Below, piece by piece: positions 26,843 to 35,329 of a stretch of 64,000 nucleotides of DNA (position 1 is its first letter; each line of letters opens with the position of its first letter). A program made the position numbers and the translations under genes. Under the pieces are notes generated by a model. The model saw only the letters and a list, made by a program, of their open reading frames with translations, did not search any database and was not told the origin of the DNA. Origin of the DNA: Acholeplasmataceae bacterium UBA6150 (lineage in GTDB: Bacteria; Bacillota_I; Bacilli_A; Acholeplasmatales; UBA5453); assembly GCA_002423145.1 (NCBI GenBank), contig DIUU01000014.1:1-64000 (forward strand). The letters run 5' to 3'.

Positions 26843-27769
26843 CTAGTCCCTTTCTCCAAATAGTCGATATGCAATCTTACTGAAGAAATAAATTAAGAAC
26901 AATAACGCCACGGATAACGCTGCAGCGTATCCCATGTCATAACGAATGAAACCAAAATCTTCGATGTGGTTTACAATCAATGACCCTGCATAGTTTGGGG
27001 TTGGGTTACTACCCGAGAGTTGGACCCCAATCGCACCCGTTGAAAACGCCGTCACAATCGCCATGACAGCACCGAATAACATTTGTGGTTTCATCGATGG
27101 AATGGTGATGTGGATGACTTCTTGGAATCGGTTTTTTACACCATCTAAGTAAGCCGCTTCGTAGAGTTCTTTATCCACGTTCAATATTCCCGCAAGCATC
27201 GCTAAAAACCCTACACCCATGGACCCCCATAAGGTGACAAGCACCATGATGGTGAATAGGTATTGAGGGGATTGTAAGAACGCAATGGGTTCTACGATTA
27301 AACCCAATTCTAATAAGATATAGTTTAAATACCCACTGGCGTCACCAGCGAAAAATACTTTCCAAATGACACTCATGGTTACCCCAGCTGTGAGCGACGG
27401 GGTATACAAAATAACGGCTAAAATGGTTCTTAGTCTGTGGGGTAACTGGGCCAAACACCACGCTAAAAAAAACGATAATACATACCCGCCAGGTCCAACC
27501 AAAATGGAAAATTTAATGGTGTTGGCGAGGATATATTTCATGAATTCTTCATCACTCGTTAGTAAGTAAATGTAATTATTCATGCCAATCGGTTTCGGTG
27601 AAGAAACCAAATCATAGGTTGTAAATGACAACAATATGGCGAGTAAAATCGGAACTACAATGAATGTAATGAATAACAACGTATAGGGTAAAGCGAATAA
27701 ATACGCTGTCTTATCATCTTGTTTAAACTTACGCTTCTCGATTTCAATAAAATCTTTGACTTTACTCAT
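26843..27769 (-). CDS. Carbohydrate ABC transporter permease, MalF type (transporter 1)
   Basis: A ~308-residue permease with six membrane segments starting at LFALPYTLLFITFIVVPILL. The EAA loop is divergent (YEAAYLDGVKNRFQEVIHIT) but has the core G. The start lies inside the 3' end of the giant binding-protein gene; ATG 27769 or 27775 are both possible behind GGGTGGGTGA. The overlap indicates coupling to that binding protein. Confidence 0.9.
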   Translation of the reverse strand: MSKVKDFIEIEKRKFKQDDKTAYLFALPYTLLFITFIVVPILLAILLSFTTYDLVSSPKPIGMNNYIYLLTSDEEFMKYILANTIKFSILVGPGGYVLSFFLAWCLAQLPHRLRTILAVILYTPSLTAGVTMSVIWKVFFAGDASGYLNYILLELGLIVEPIAFLQSPQYLFTIMVLVTLWGSMGVGFLAMLAGILNVDKELYEAAYLDGVKNRFQEVIHITIPSMKPQMLFGAVMAIVTAFSTGAIGVQLSGSNPTPNYAGSLIVNHIEDFGFIRYDMGYAAALSVALLFLIYFFSKIAYRLFGERD

Positions 27770-30686
27770 GGTCATTCACCCACCCTTCGATAATCGAACG
27801 ATTTGGAATGATGAACGGTTTTATCGATACACCTTGCTGGTTAATATAACCAAACTCTAACATCTTTCGGCTGATTTCTTTATTCATCTTTAAAATACTA
27901 TCGGTCATGGTACTTCTTAGGTTCGCGTCATAAAACACCACACTGTTGAGTGTATTGGATAACTCACGTTCGACCATATAAGACCCTGGAATCTTCGGTA
28001 CTTCTCTTAAATGGGTCCATTGTTCAAGGATGATTTCTTGATGAGATTTATTCCAATTGAGTTGTTCAAAAGCTTCCATGTTGGCTGTATTCCATAAGTA
28101 TCTTGTACCTAGGGTATTGATCAGCGTGTTTGAAAATAACACTTGGGTTTCTGTGGAATGCCACCACTGCATGAATGCCCAAGCATCGTCTTGTTTCTCA
28201 CTTTTCTTGAATAGTATACTGGCTTGTTGAGCCCCTGGCATATCGCGGTGGATGACACCGTCTCTCTCAACCCCAGGGACTAAAGCAATATCCCATAAAC
28301 CTTTGATTTCAGATGCGGCATTTAACAATTGTAAATACATCCCAAAATCAGCAATCCCTAGAGGAATCTTCCCATAGCGGAAACTATTGAAAAAACTAGG
28401 CACTTGGTAAGAAAGGCTATATTCACGGTATAAATCCGCCATAAAAGTCATGGCTTGGATGGTTTTTTCATCGTCTATCGCAGCCGATAGTCCATCGTCA
28501 GCATACAATTTACCGCCAAATTGGAAAATGAATGGGGCGGTGGTATCGAACGACTTCAAGCTACTGTTATTCGATAATGGCACATAAAAGCTCATGCCAT
28601 AGCGTTCAAGGATTGGTAACATGCTTAAAACGTCGTTCCATGTGTTGGGTACTTCTAAATCCAATTGATCCAAAATATCTTTACGGTAAACCAGCACATA
28701 AAAGTTTTCAGTTTCTGGTAAACCAAAGAGTTGATTATTATAAATCATCGGTACGACTTGTTCTGGATTATACACACTTAACGTGTCAGCAAATCCTGAC
28801 ATTTGAGATAAATCCACCAACATCCCGCGCATACCATAGTCATTAGGAATCCATGCAGATACCCCTAAAGCCACATCGGGTTGTTTATCAGCAGAATTGG
28901 CTAACAGTAGTTTTCCATCGTCATTCATGATGGATACTTTCACTTTGATGCCCGTTTGTTCTGTAAATACCCCATCGGTAATGCGTTGGATTAAATCGAC
29001 ATATTGTCTAGATCGATTGACCCAAACTTCGATTTCATCGTCAGCGACCCCTTCTGTATAGGATGGGTTGATGAAGGATGCGAAAAAGCGTTGAATGCCA
29101 ATCCATACCGATTGAAAAAAACGCGGGTTTGGTCGATTTAATGATTGACCGCCATGAGCATAGAATGCATCCATGACCAGTGGTTGTTGTAAAACCACGT
29201 CGATTTGACCAGAAATCAATGTGACCGCGGATGAAGAACCTGTAGACAATAACGTCAATCGACGCGGAATCTCATCGATGTCTTTGACTAGGGTTTGAAT
29301 TTTTGAACGTGCCGCTTTTAAATCCGATACGGTTTTGGAATCTCCCGCATAGCCATACAGTTGATCGATGGCATCGATGACTTCAGAAAGTCCAACCCGC
29401 CAAGATTCTAAACGTTCATAAATATCTGGAAAATACGCAATCATGTCCCAATCGATACTCTTATCGATGTTATTGCGTGTGAGTTTCGTGACTTCTAGAC
29501 CAAATTGCGTCATTTCATCGGAAATCACGCGCATTTTTCTCGCGATATCGACAAATAGACGACTATCGACTTCTAACGTAATCGTGTCCCCTGGTTGTAA
29601 ATAGAATAGATACGGTTCACCCTCAAGGCTCGATAAAGTCACATTTTGCCAGTTCCGGCTAAAGCCAAATGGAAAGTGTTTCGCTTCTTCAAATGGAATT
29701 TCTCCATTAATATATAAAGTTCGATAAGTCGTTGTTTTTTGACGGTCTTGACGAACTTTAAAGGTCAATTGATAATACCCAGGCTCATCGATATCGACCA
29801 CCCATGTAACTGCGTCACCAGGTTCTTGATAGTTTTCTGTACCGAGTACATTCAATCTGAGCTTAGATATCGAAAATGGTAACACACCGATGTCTTTAGA
29901 AATGCCTCTGGTGATGCTAGAATGGTTCATTAGTAGCATATCTTCCGCTTCAAATCGGTATTTGTTCATCAAAACCATACTGGGTTGTCCAATATAGGTA
30001 TCATAGTCATCCAGTGGTTTATAGGGTGTCAATTCAATCGTTTTTAATTGTAAGGCACCAGATATTTTTTCAAGTTCTAGACTCATGTTTGAATCGGTTA
30101 AGTATACCAACAAACCCTCCGTGTATAAACGGTTCGGATCTTTGAGAGGTTTTCTAACATAATCGTTATAAGTCGCTTTGAGGACTGAAACGTCATTCCC
30201 ATAGCGGTCTTGTCTAACCACCTCGTCTGCTTCTACCCAATACGTATCAAGTGACCCTTGGGTCGCCTCTTGATAAGGTAGTATGTCATCAATCTTTAAC
30301 GACAAAACAATCGGTAAGTAATTATCCGATTTGGCTTGGTAGGTTAACCATACTTGATATAACCCTGTTTCAACTGAATTTAAGTCGATTTTCACTATAT
30401 TTGAATCTATCCAATCATAAAAACCACCCACCGAAATGGCTTCACCAGCGTCCAAAACGAACGCTGAAGCCGGATAAGTGTAGTTTTGATCATTGGTATA
30501 GTTTTGTGGGTGTGATTGTAAAAAAGCTGCGTAAGTTCCCGATGAAGCAGCGGTTGTATATTCGATTAATGTGGGTTTCGCAACCTCAGGATTCAGGTTA
30601 ACAATGATGAGATTGGTAACCCAAATGAGGATGAGTGCACCCAATGACAGGGTCATGATTTTACGCATTTTAATCGATATTTTCAT
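27762..30686 (-). CDS. Giant extracellular solute-binding protein with N-terminal carbohydrate-binding region
   Basis: A 974-residue secreted or membrane-anchored protein. It has an uncleaved-type N-terminal hydrophobic segment (~10-30) and no lipobox. Two beta-sandwich, carbohydrate-binding-like repeats follow: one near residues 40-230 with WIDSNIVKIDLNSVETGLYQVWL, another near 240-400 with RFEAEDM and DIDEPGYYQLTFKVRQ. A helical linker (~400-520) leads to a type-1 extracellular binding domain (~560-950: VADDEIEVWVNRSRQYVDLI, LFGLPETENFYVLVYRKDIL, PGAQQASILFKKSEKQDDAWAFMQWW). ATG 30686 has GGAGG 5 bases upstream. It probably captures long glucan chains for transporter 1. Confidence 0.82.
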   Translation of the reverse strand: MKISIKMRKIMTLSLGALILIWVTNLIIVNLNPEVAKPTLIEYTTAASSGTYAAFLQSHPQNYTNDQNYTYPASAFVLDAGEAISVGGFYDWIDSNIVKIDLNSVETGLYQVWLTYQAKSDNYLPIVLSLKIDDILPYQEATQGSLDTYWVEADEVVRQDRYGNDVSVLKATYNDYVRKPLKDPNRLYTEGLLVYLTDSNMSLELEKISGALQLKTIELTPYKPLDDYDTYIGQPSMVLMNKYRFEAEDMLLMNHSSITRGISKDIGVLPFSISKLRLNVLGTENYQEPGDAVTWVVDIDEPGYYQLTFKVRQDRQKTTTYRTLYINGEIPFEEAKHFPFGFSRNWQNVTLSSLEGEPYLFYLQPGDTITLEVDSRLFVDIARKMRVISDEMTQFGLEVTKLTRNNIDKSIDWDMIAYFPDIYERLESWRVGLSEVIDAIDQLYGYAGDSKTVSDLKAARSKIQTLVKDIDEIPRRLTLLSTGSSSAVTLISGQIDVVLQQPLVMDAFYAHGGQSLNRPNPRFFQSVWIGIQRFFASFINPSYTEGVADDEIEVWVNRSRQYVDLIQRITDGVFTEQTGIKVKVSIMNDDGKLLLANSADKQPDVALGVSAWIPNDYGMRGMLVDLSQMSGFADTLSVYNPEQVVPMIYNNQLFGLPETENFYVLVYRKDILDQLDLEVPNTWNDVLSMLPILERYGMSFYVPLSNNSSLKSFDTTAPFIFQFGGKLYADDGLSAAIDDEKTIQAMTFMADLYREYSLSYQVPSFFNSFRYGKIPLGIADFGMYLQLLNAASEIKGLWDIALVPGVERDGVIHRDMPGAQQASILFKKSEKQDDAWAFMQWWHSTETQVLFSNTLINTLGTRYLWNTANMEAFEQLNWNKSHQEIILEQWTHLREVPKIPGSYMVERELSNTLNSVVFYDANLRSTMTDSILKMNKEISRKMLEFGYINQQGVSIKPFIIPNRSIIEGWVNDHE

Positions 30687-30716
30687 AGTAACCTCCACAG
30701 TATTTCATTTGAAGAA

Positions 30717-30742
30717 GGGGAAATCTGGATATAGATTTCCCC
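30717..30742. other. Intergenic hairpin after the solute-binding lipoprotein gene
   Basis: GGGGAAATCT (30717-30726) and AGATTTCCCC (30733-30742) pair perfectly over 10 bases with a 6-base loop. No U-tract follows on the minus strand (TTCTTCAAATG), so it is more likely an mRNA 3'-end stabiliser that raises binding-protein expression than a terminator. Confidence 0.6.
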
Positions 30743-30752
30743 TATGGGTTTT

Positions 30753-32195
30753 TTAACGTTGTTGAATGGCAGCGTCGAATGCTGCTTTCGCTTCATTATA
30801 AATGGCGTTCGCACGGTTATTTAAATTCACGCGTACGTCAGCGTACAATACTTGTCCAAATCGTAGCTTATCAATGATATCGCCCATCTTATTTTCAGCG
30901 TCATAGGTGCCTTGATAACGTGCTTGGATGTAACCTGGTAAGAATTTCGGTGGCTCAACAACCACATTACCTGCTTCAACAATGGCTCTTAATCCATTGA
31001 ATGATGGGTATAGTTCAAAATAAGCATCTAATAGGTCCACATCGTTTTGAAGTGGTGCGAAATTGACTTGTGAAATGCCTTCGATGGTCTTAGATAGTTC
31101 AATGCGTTTGAGATACCCATCCTTACCAAAACCCATCCATTTAGCCAATTTGTAGGCTTCTTCTGGGTGTTTTGTATTCGAAGCGATGGTGAAAAAGTCA
31201 GCAACGATTGGAACACGTTTGTTGCCATTGACCACTGGGGTACCAATGAAATCTAAGTCCCAAGTATAGTTACCACTATTGATATTGGATTGCATCCAAC
31301 CAAAATCCCAAGAATAGAACCATTTGGCTAAAACAACACCGTTATTGAATGCAGCACCTGCACTACCACCTTGGAAAATGGCTTCAATATCAATGGTTGA
31401 ATCTTCTTTGGCTGCTTCAAATTGTAGTGCTTCTAATACGAATGATGTATCTGTTTGTAAACTGCGATAAAAGTCAACGGTTGCTGCGAATTCAGTAGAG
31501 TCTAGGTTAAACCCATTTTGATTCATGGTAAACCAGCCAAAACTACTGTTTAATTGCGCAGGGTACCAGTGCATGATGTGTTCAATGCCTTCAAGACCGA
31601 CAATCCCTGTGTTGGTTGTAGAAGCATGGTTTGCTGCTGCTTTGGTCATCGCGATGAATTGTTCAAATGTGGTTGCGGTTGTAGGCCAGTCTTGACCGCG
31701 TTGATCGTATAATGTTTTGTTGACAACATACCCTGCATAAAATACTGCATTCGGTAATGCCATAACTTTTTCACTGTAGGTAGCTGCCCCGCGGATACCG
31801 GCAGATACATTTAAGAATTCTGGGTCAGCCATCGCTACATCGGTGATGTTATATGCCCAGTCGTTAACGACATAATAAGGGATATCATCTGCCATGAAGA
31901 CATCAGGTAGACTTTCAGTCGACGCTCTGGCTGCTAAAAATTCACTCCAGGACACGTCATTGGTTGTTCCAGGTACTTTTGGACGTTCAACGATGACAAC
32001 ATCGATTTCTGGATGTGCTTCTTCAAACGCTTGAATCATTAAGCGTTCCATATTGGGTGTTTCAGAATCAGCAGCACCTAGATTCCAGTTGGAATAGGTG
32101 ATTTTGATTTTGCCATCATTTTGGCTACCATTGTTACAAGCTGCTAACAAGGTAACCGATAAGACTAAAACCATAAATACAAATGCTTTTTTCAT
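30753..32195 (-). CDS. Extracellular carbohydrate-binding lipoprotein of an ABC transporter
   Basis: A 480-residue family-1 solute-binding protein. The signal peptide ends in lipobox LAAC with Cys20 lipidated. The mature part begins NNGSQNDGKIKITYSNWNLG and shows VDVVIVERPK-type strands, DVFMADDIPYYV and, late, IASNTKHPEEAYKLAKWMGF. It is the first structural gene after lacI; ATG 32195 follows GGAGG by 6 bases. Sophoro-oligosaccharides are the expected ligand given the locus (inference). Together with the 974-residue protein there are two binding proteins and two permease pairs. Confidence 0.9.
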   Translation of the reverse strand: MKKAFVFMVLVLSVTLLAACNNGSQNDGKIKITYSNWNLGAADSETPNMERLMIQAFEEAHPEIDVVIVERPKVPGTTNDVSWSEFLAARASTESLPDVFMADDIPYYVVNDWAYNITDVAMADPEFLNVSAGIRGAATYSEKVMALPNAVFYAGYVVNKTLYDQRGQDWPTTATTFEQFIAMTKAAANHASTTNTGIVGLEGIEHIMHWYPAQLNSSFGWFTMNQNGFNLDSTEFAATVDFYRSLQTDTSFVLEALQFEAAKEDSTIDIEAIFQGGSAGAAFNNGVVLAKWFYSWDFGWMQSNINSGNYTWDLDFIGTPVVNGNKRVPIVADFFTIASNTKHPEEAYKLAKWMGFGKDGYLKRIELSKTIEGISQVNFAPLQNDVDLLDAYFELYPSFNGLRAIVEAGNVVVEPPKFLPGYIQARYQGTYDAENKMGDIIDKLRFGQVLYADVRVNLNNRANAIYNEAKAAFDAAIQQR

Positions 32196-32209
32196 ATGAA
32201 TCCTCCTCA

Positions 32210-33178
32210 TTAAAATGTTTCTCGACGAATGATCGCGAATCGCGCGTCGTATTTTTGAATTTCAGCGGTTCTACCTTCAATCGCAGATACAATGGACTCC
32301 GCTAAATTTCTCGCCCATTCTGCTCGATTGACATCGATGGTGGTCAGTTCTGGTTTAATGTATTTACCCAGTTCAATGTTATCGAATCCAATGATTTTCA
32401 TGGTCTTTGGGATATCTACTTTCATTTCATTTAGATAGTTGATGACCCCAATCGCCATTTCATCGTTGGCACAAAATAATACTTCTGGCAATAGGTTGCC
32501 TGTTTCAAAATACTCTTTAATGGCATGATAACCCATGGCTTCACGGAATTGACCTTTCAACTCACAAAAAGGTTGTAACTCATTTTCTTGTAAGGCCTTA
32601 ATGAACCCGCGATACCGTTTGATGTTGTCTGGTGAATCTTCATTCCCATGCATGAATCCAAATTTACTGAATCCTGAAAGAATGGCTAATTTGATCACTT
32701 CATACACCGGTGTAAACCCATCCATGCTTTTGACGATGATTTCAGACATTGGACCATAGATTTTTCTTAAGTCGATGATTGGAAATCCTTTTTTCGCAAT
32801 CCGTTCGAGTAAATTAGGCTCTACGGTAGTATCCAAAACAATGGCACCATCGGCTTGTTTTTCTTGTAAGAGGTTATGCGCTAATTCACCACTGCACACA
32901 ATCATTTTGTATTTGAGTGCTTTTAAGGTGGTGTGGATTTCTTCTAAGATTTCTTGGTATATCGGCCCACCGAAGTTGTGGATGAGGACCAAAACATTGT
33001 TGGTTTTATTCTTTTTAAAGTTTCTCGCAATCCCGTTGGGTAAATAATTGATTTCTTCTGCGACTTTCAACACCCGATCTGCAGTTTCTTTTTTAATCCG
33101 TGGGTCGTTGTTCATGACGTAGGATACGGTTGCGATCGATACCCCAGCTTGTTTTGCAACATCTTTGATTGTAGCCAT
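32210..33178 (-). CDS. LacI/GalR-family repressor of the glucan locus
   Basis: A 322-residue regulator. The N-terminal LacI helix-turn-helix is textbook (ATIKDVAKQAGVSIATVSYV), followed by hinge helix LPNGIARNFKK and a periplasmic-binding-like ligand domain ending in IIGFDNIELGKYIKPELTTI. ATG 33178 is chosen because GGAGG lies 5 bases upstream; the ATG at 33190 overlaps that site. It is the first gene of operon A and is preceded by palindromes matching the one at operon B, so it likely represses both operons and itself. The inducer is probably a short beta-glucoside. Confidence 0.93.
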   Translation of the reverse strand: MATIKDVAKQAGVSIATVSYVMNNDPRIKKETADRVLKVAEEINYLPNGIARNFKKNKTNNVLVLIHNFGGPIYQEILEEIHTTLKALKYKMIVCSGELAHNLLQEKQADGAIVLDTTVEPNLLERIAKKGFPIIDLRKIYGPMSEIIVKSMDGFTPVYEVIKLAILSGFSKFGFMHGNEDSPDNIKRYRGFIKALQENELQPFCELKGQFREAMGYHAIKEYFETGNLLPEVLFCANDEMAIGVINYLNEMKVDIPKTMKIIGFDNIELGKYIKPELTTIDVNRAEWARNLAESIVSAIEGRTAEIQKYDARFAIIRRETF

Positions 33179-33250
33179 AATAACCTCCATGTGTTTTGAT
33201 TGTTGACTTATTCTATAGAATAGGTTTCGTGTTTACCTGTCCCGAAAAAT

Positions 33251-33268
33251 AATTGAAACATTTCAATT
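33251..33268. promoter_or_regulatory. LacI-type operator of operon A
   Basis: AATTGAAACATTTCAATT is palindromic except for its central CA. It begins about 9 bases downstream of the -10 box. The half-site TTGAAA is shared with the operator at 18450-18462. Confidence 0.7.
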
Positions 33269-33277
33269 TCTATTTTT

Positions 33278-33306
33278 ATATTATCACAAGCGCTTACATG
33301 ATTCAA
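33278..33306 (-). promoter_or_regulatory. Promoter of operon A (lacI and transport genes)
   Basis: On the minus strand, -35 TTGAAT (33301-33306), a 17-base spacer and -10 TAATAT (33278-33283). The leader to the lacI ATG is about 95 bases. Confidence 0.65.
33285..33298. promoter_or_regulatory. cre-like site (CcpA-type) in the operon A promoter spacer
   Basis: TGTAAGCGCTTGTG on the minus strand has a perfect AAGCGCTT core and resembles the catabolite-responsive element consensus. It lies between the -35 and -10 boxes. It may be bound by CcpA or by the local LacI protein. Confidence 0.5.
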
Positions 33307-33335
33307 GCCCTTTGTGTAACCCTTTTTATATTTTT

Positions 33336-33350
33336 TTAAATGTTTCAATT
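33336..33350. promoter_or_regulatory. Upstream auxiliary LacI-type half-palindrome
   Basis: TTAAATGTTTCAATT repeats the core AATGTTTCAA of the operon A operator, about 85 bases from it, which would permit looping. Confidence 0.45.
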
Positions 33351-33366
33351 TTTTTAGAATAGTTTA

Positions 33367-33398
33367 GAAAAAAACACCACATTGGGATGTGATGTTTT
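33367..33398 (-). terminator. Terminator of ackA
   Basis: On the minus strand AACATCACAT and ATGTGGTGTT form a stem around CCCA and are followed by seven Ts. Confidence 0.85.
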
Positions 33399-33404
33399 TG
33401 TGAT

Positions 33405-34583
33405 TTATTTGTGGGAAATTCTCATCGTGTCTCTGGCAATCATGACTTCTTCATCGGTTGGGATGATGAATACTTTCACTTTGGATGCATTTGTAGATAT
33501 CAATCTTTCACCACGAAGTTTGTTGAGTTCCGGATTAAGTTCAACCCCAAGAACCGCTAAACGTTCGATGATCATTTGTCTCAATACTGGCGAATTTTCA
33601 CCAATCCCTGCTGTGAAACAGATCGCATCCAATCCACCCATATAAATATAGTATGAACCGATGTAGTCAGCGATTTGTTTTGCTTGAATATCAAAGGCGA
33701 GTTTCGCTCTTTCGTGTCCTTTTTCAATGGCTGCTTCGATGTCTCTTGCATCATTGGATAACCCTGAAATACCAAGATATCCAGACTTTTTATTCAAAAT
33801 ATCTGTGATGTCTTGAGCCGACTTATTGAGCTTATTTGACATGTAGGAAGTAATCGCTGGGTCAATCGAACCAGAGCGGGTTCCCATTGGGAAACCTTCA
33901 AGTGGTGTAAATCCCATCGATGTTTCAACACATTGTCCATTTTTAACTGCGGATAGGGATGCGCCATTACCAATGTGACAAACCACTACTTTGGTTTCTT
34001 TTGTGCCCATCAATTGATTTGCACGTTCAGACACATATTGGTGGCTAGTGCCATGAAAACCATACTTACGAATGCCATATTGGGTATACCATTCGTATGG
34101 TGTTCCATATAAATACGCATCTTTTTTCATCGTTTGGTGGAACACTGTATCAAATACTGCGACTTGAGGTACATTCGGTAATACTTTTCTAAATGCGATG
34201 ATTCCAGTTGCGTTGGCAGGGTTATGAAGGGGTGCCATTTCACCTAAATCGATGATGTGTTTTAAGACTTCATCGGTGATTATGGTTGAGTCTTTAAACC
34301 ATTCTCCGCCTTGAACAACACGATGACCGACGCCTTCAATGTCATGGATACTAGCGATGACATTGTGTTTAATCAAGCCTTGAAGGATCAACTCAACACC
34401 GACTGCATGGTCTTTAATCGGTAAGGTTTCAACAAACTTTTGACCGTTGTATTTGATGGTAAATAAGGCTTCGTCTGATCCAATTCTTTCGACGATTCCC
34501 GATGTAATTTGTTTTTCAGTTGGCATTTCGAGCAATTGAAACTTAATCGAAGAGCTACCTGCATTGACTGCCATAATTTTCAT
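33405..34583 (-). CDS. ackA: Acetate kinase
   Basis: A 392-residue acetate kinase. It shows the phosphate-binding N-terminus VNAGSSSIKFQLLEM, the family signature ATGIIAFRKVLP with the PQVAVFDTVFHQTM active-site region, GFHGTSHQYV, the nucleotide-binding HIGNGASLSAVKNGQ, and CFTAGIGENS near the C-terminus. It makes ATP and acetate from acetyl phosphate, the final step of pyruvate dissimilation fed by the PDH operon at 46138. Phosphotransacetylase is not in the window. It is a single gene between terminators, with AAGGAG upstream of ATG 34583. Confidence 0.97.
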   Translation of the reverse strand: MKIMAVNAGSSSIKFQLLEMPTEKQITSGIVERIGSDEALFTIKYNGQKFVETLPIKDHAVGVELILQGLIKHNVIASIHDIEGVGHRVVQGGEWFKDSTIITDEVLKHIIDLGEMAPLHNPANATGIIAFRKVLPNVPQVAVFDTVFHQTMKKDAYLYGTPYEWYTQYGIRKYGFHGTSHQYVSERANQLMGTKETKVVVCHIGNGASLSAVKNGQCVETSMGFTPLEGFPMGTRSGSIDPAITSYMSNKLNKSAQDITDILNKKSGYLGISGLSNDARDIEAAIEKGHERAKLAFDIQAKQIADYIGSYYIYMGGLDAICFTAGIGENSPVLRQMIIERLAVLGVELNPELNKLRGERLISTNASKVKVFIIPTDEEVMIARDTMRISHK

Positions 34584-34696
34584 AGTTATTAATCTCCTTG
34601 GTGTTCACCTTTATGATAATATAATTTACTTGCTTTTGCAAGATTTTTTCCAGTTTATTATGAATATTTATTCACAATACATTAATCACGTGTTTT

Positions 34697-35329
34697 TTAC
34701 AATAAATACACATAAATTGCGATAAAATGAAATAAAGTCCCTAAAAATACAAAGATATGCCAAATGAAGTGACTGTATTTAAAGACTTTAGACAAGGCGT
34801 AAAATATCACACCCACCGTATAGGCGATGCCTCCTGCGAGGATAAAATAAAACGCGTGAATCGATAAATCATAAAGCGGTCCAATCAGTGTCAAACCACT
34901 CCAACCCAAGATGATGTATAGCATCAAATGGGGGATTTGAAACTTGTTAATATGGATGGCTTTCATGGTAGCCCCAATCGCGATCAACGTCCATTGCGCA
35001 ATGAGGAAATACCAACCCATGGGTTTTTCAACCACAATAATGAATATGGGTGCGAAGGTTCCACCAATTAAAACGTAAATCGAAATGTGGTCAAATCGTT
35101 TAAATAGACGTTTAACTCGGGTACCCCATTTAAAAGCATGATAAAGTGTGCTCATAGTGTAAAGTACAATGATGCTAAAACCAAATACCAAAGCCCCGAA
35201 TACTTCATTACCATTGTCAGCTTTAAATAACATTAATATCAATGCGACAATCCCGAATACGGCACCTAAGCCATGGCTTATCGCGTTTGCAATCTCTTCA
35301 CCGAGAGATTGGAAGGGTCTTAATTTCAT
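34697..35329 (-). CDS. Hemolysin III family membrane protein (PAQR/YqfA-TrhA type)
   Basis: A 210-residue, seven-helix protein. The signature residues are present: EEIANAISHGLGAVFG at the N-terminus, STLYHAF after helix 2, RFDHISIYVLIGGTFAPI, and SHFIWHIFVFLGTLFHFIAI, whose conserved Ser, Asp and His residues form the metal site of this family. The family is named after a Bacillus hemolysin, but its usual role is membrane homeostasis. It overlaps the 3' end of the preceding gene by 32 bases and is the last of a five-gene unit. GGAG lies before ATG 35329. Confidence 0.9.
   Translation of the reverse strand: MKLRPFQSLGEEIANAISHGLGAVFGIVALILMLFKADNGNEVFGALVFGFSIIVLYTMSTLYHAFKWGTRVKRLFKRFDHISIYVLIGGTFAPIFIIVVEKPMGWYFLIAQWTLIAIGATMKAIHINKFQIPHLMLYIILGWSGLTLIGPLYDLSIHAFYFILAGGIAYTVGVIFYALSKVFKYSHFIWHIFVFLGTLFHFIAIYVYLL

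Noticed and set aside
30251..30601. 116-residue plus-strand frame within the giant binding-protein gene
   Set aside because: Antisense to a gene with a good start and domain structure; no RBS.
33382..33645. 87-residue plus-strand frame over the ackA terminator and 3' end
   Set aside because: Starts in the ackA terminator and is antisense to conserved acetate kinase sequence.
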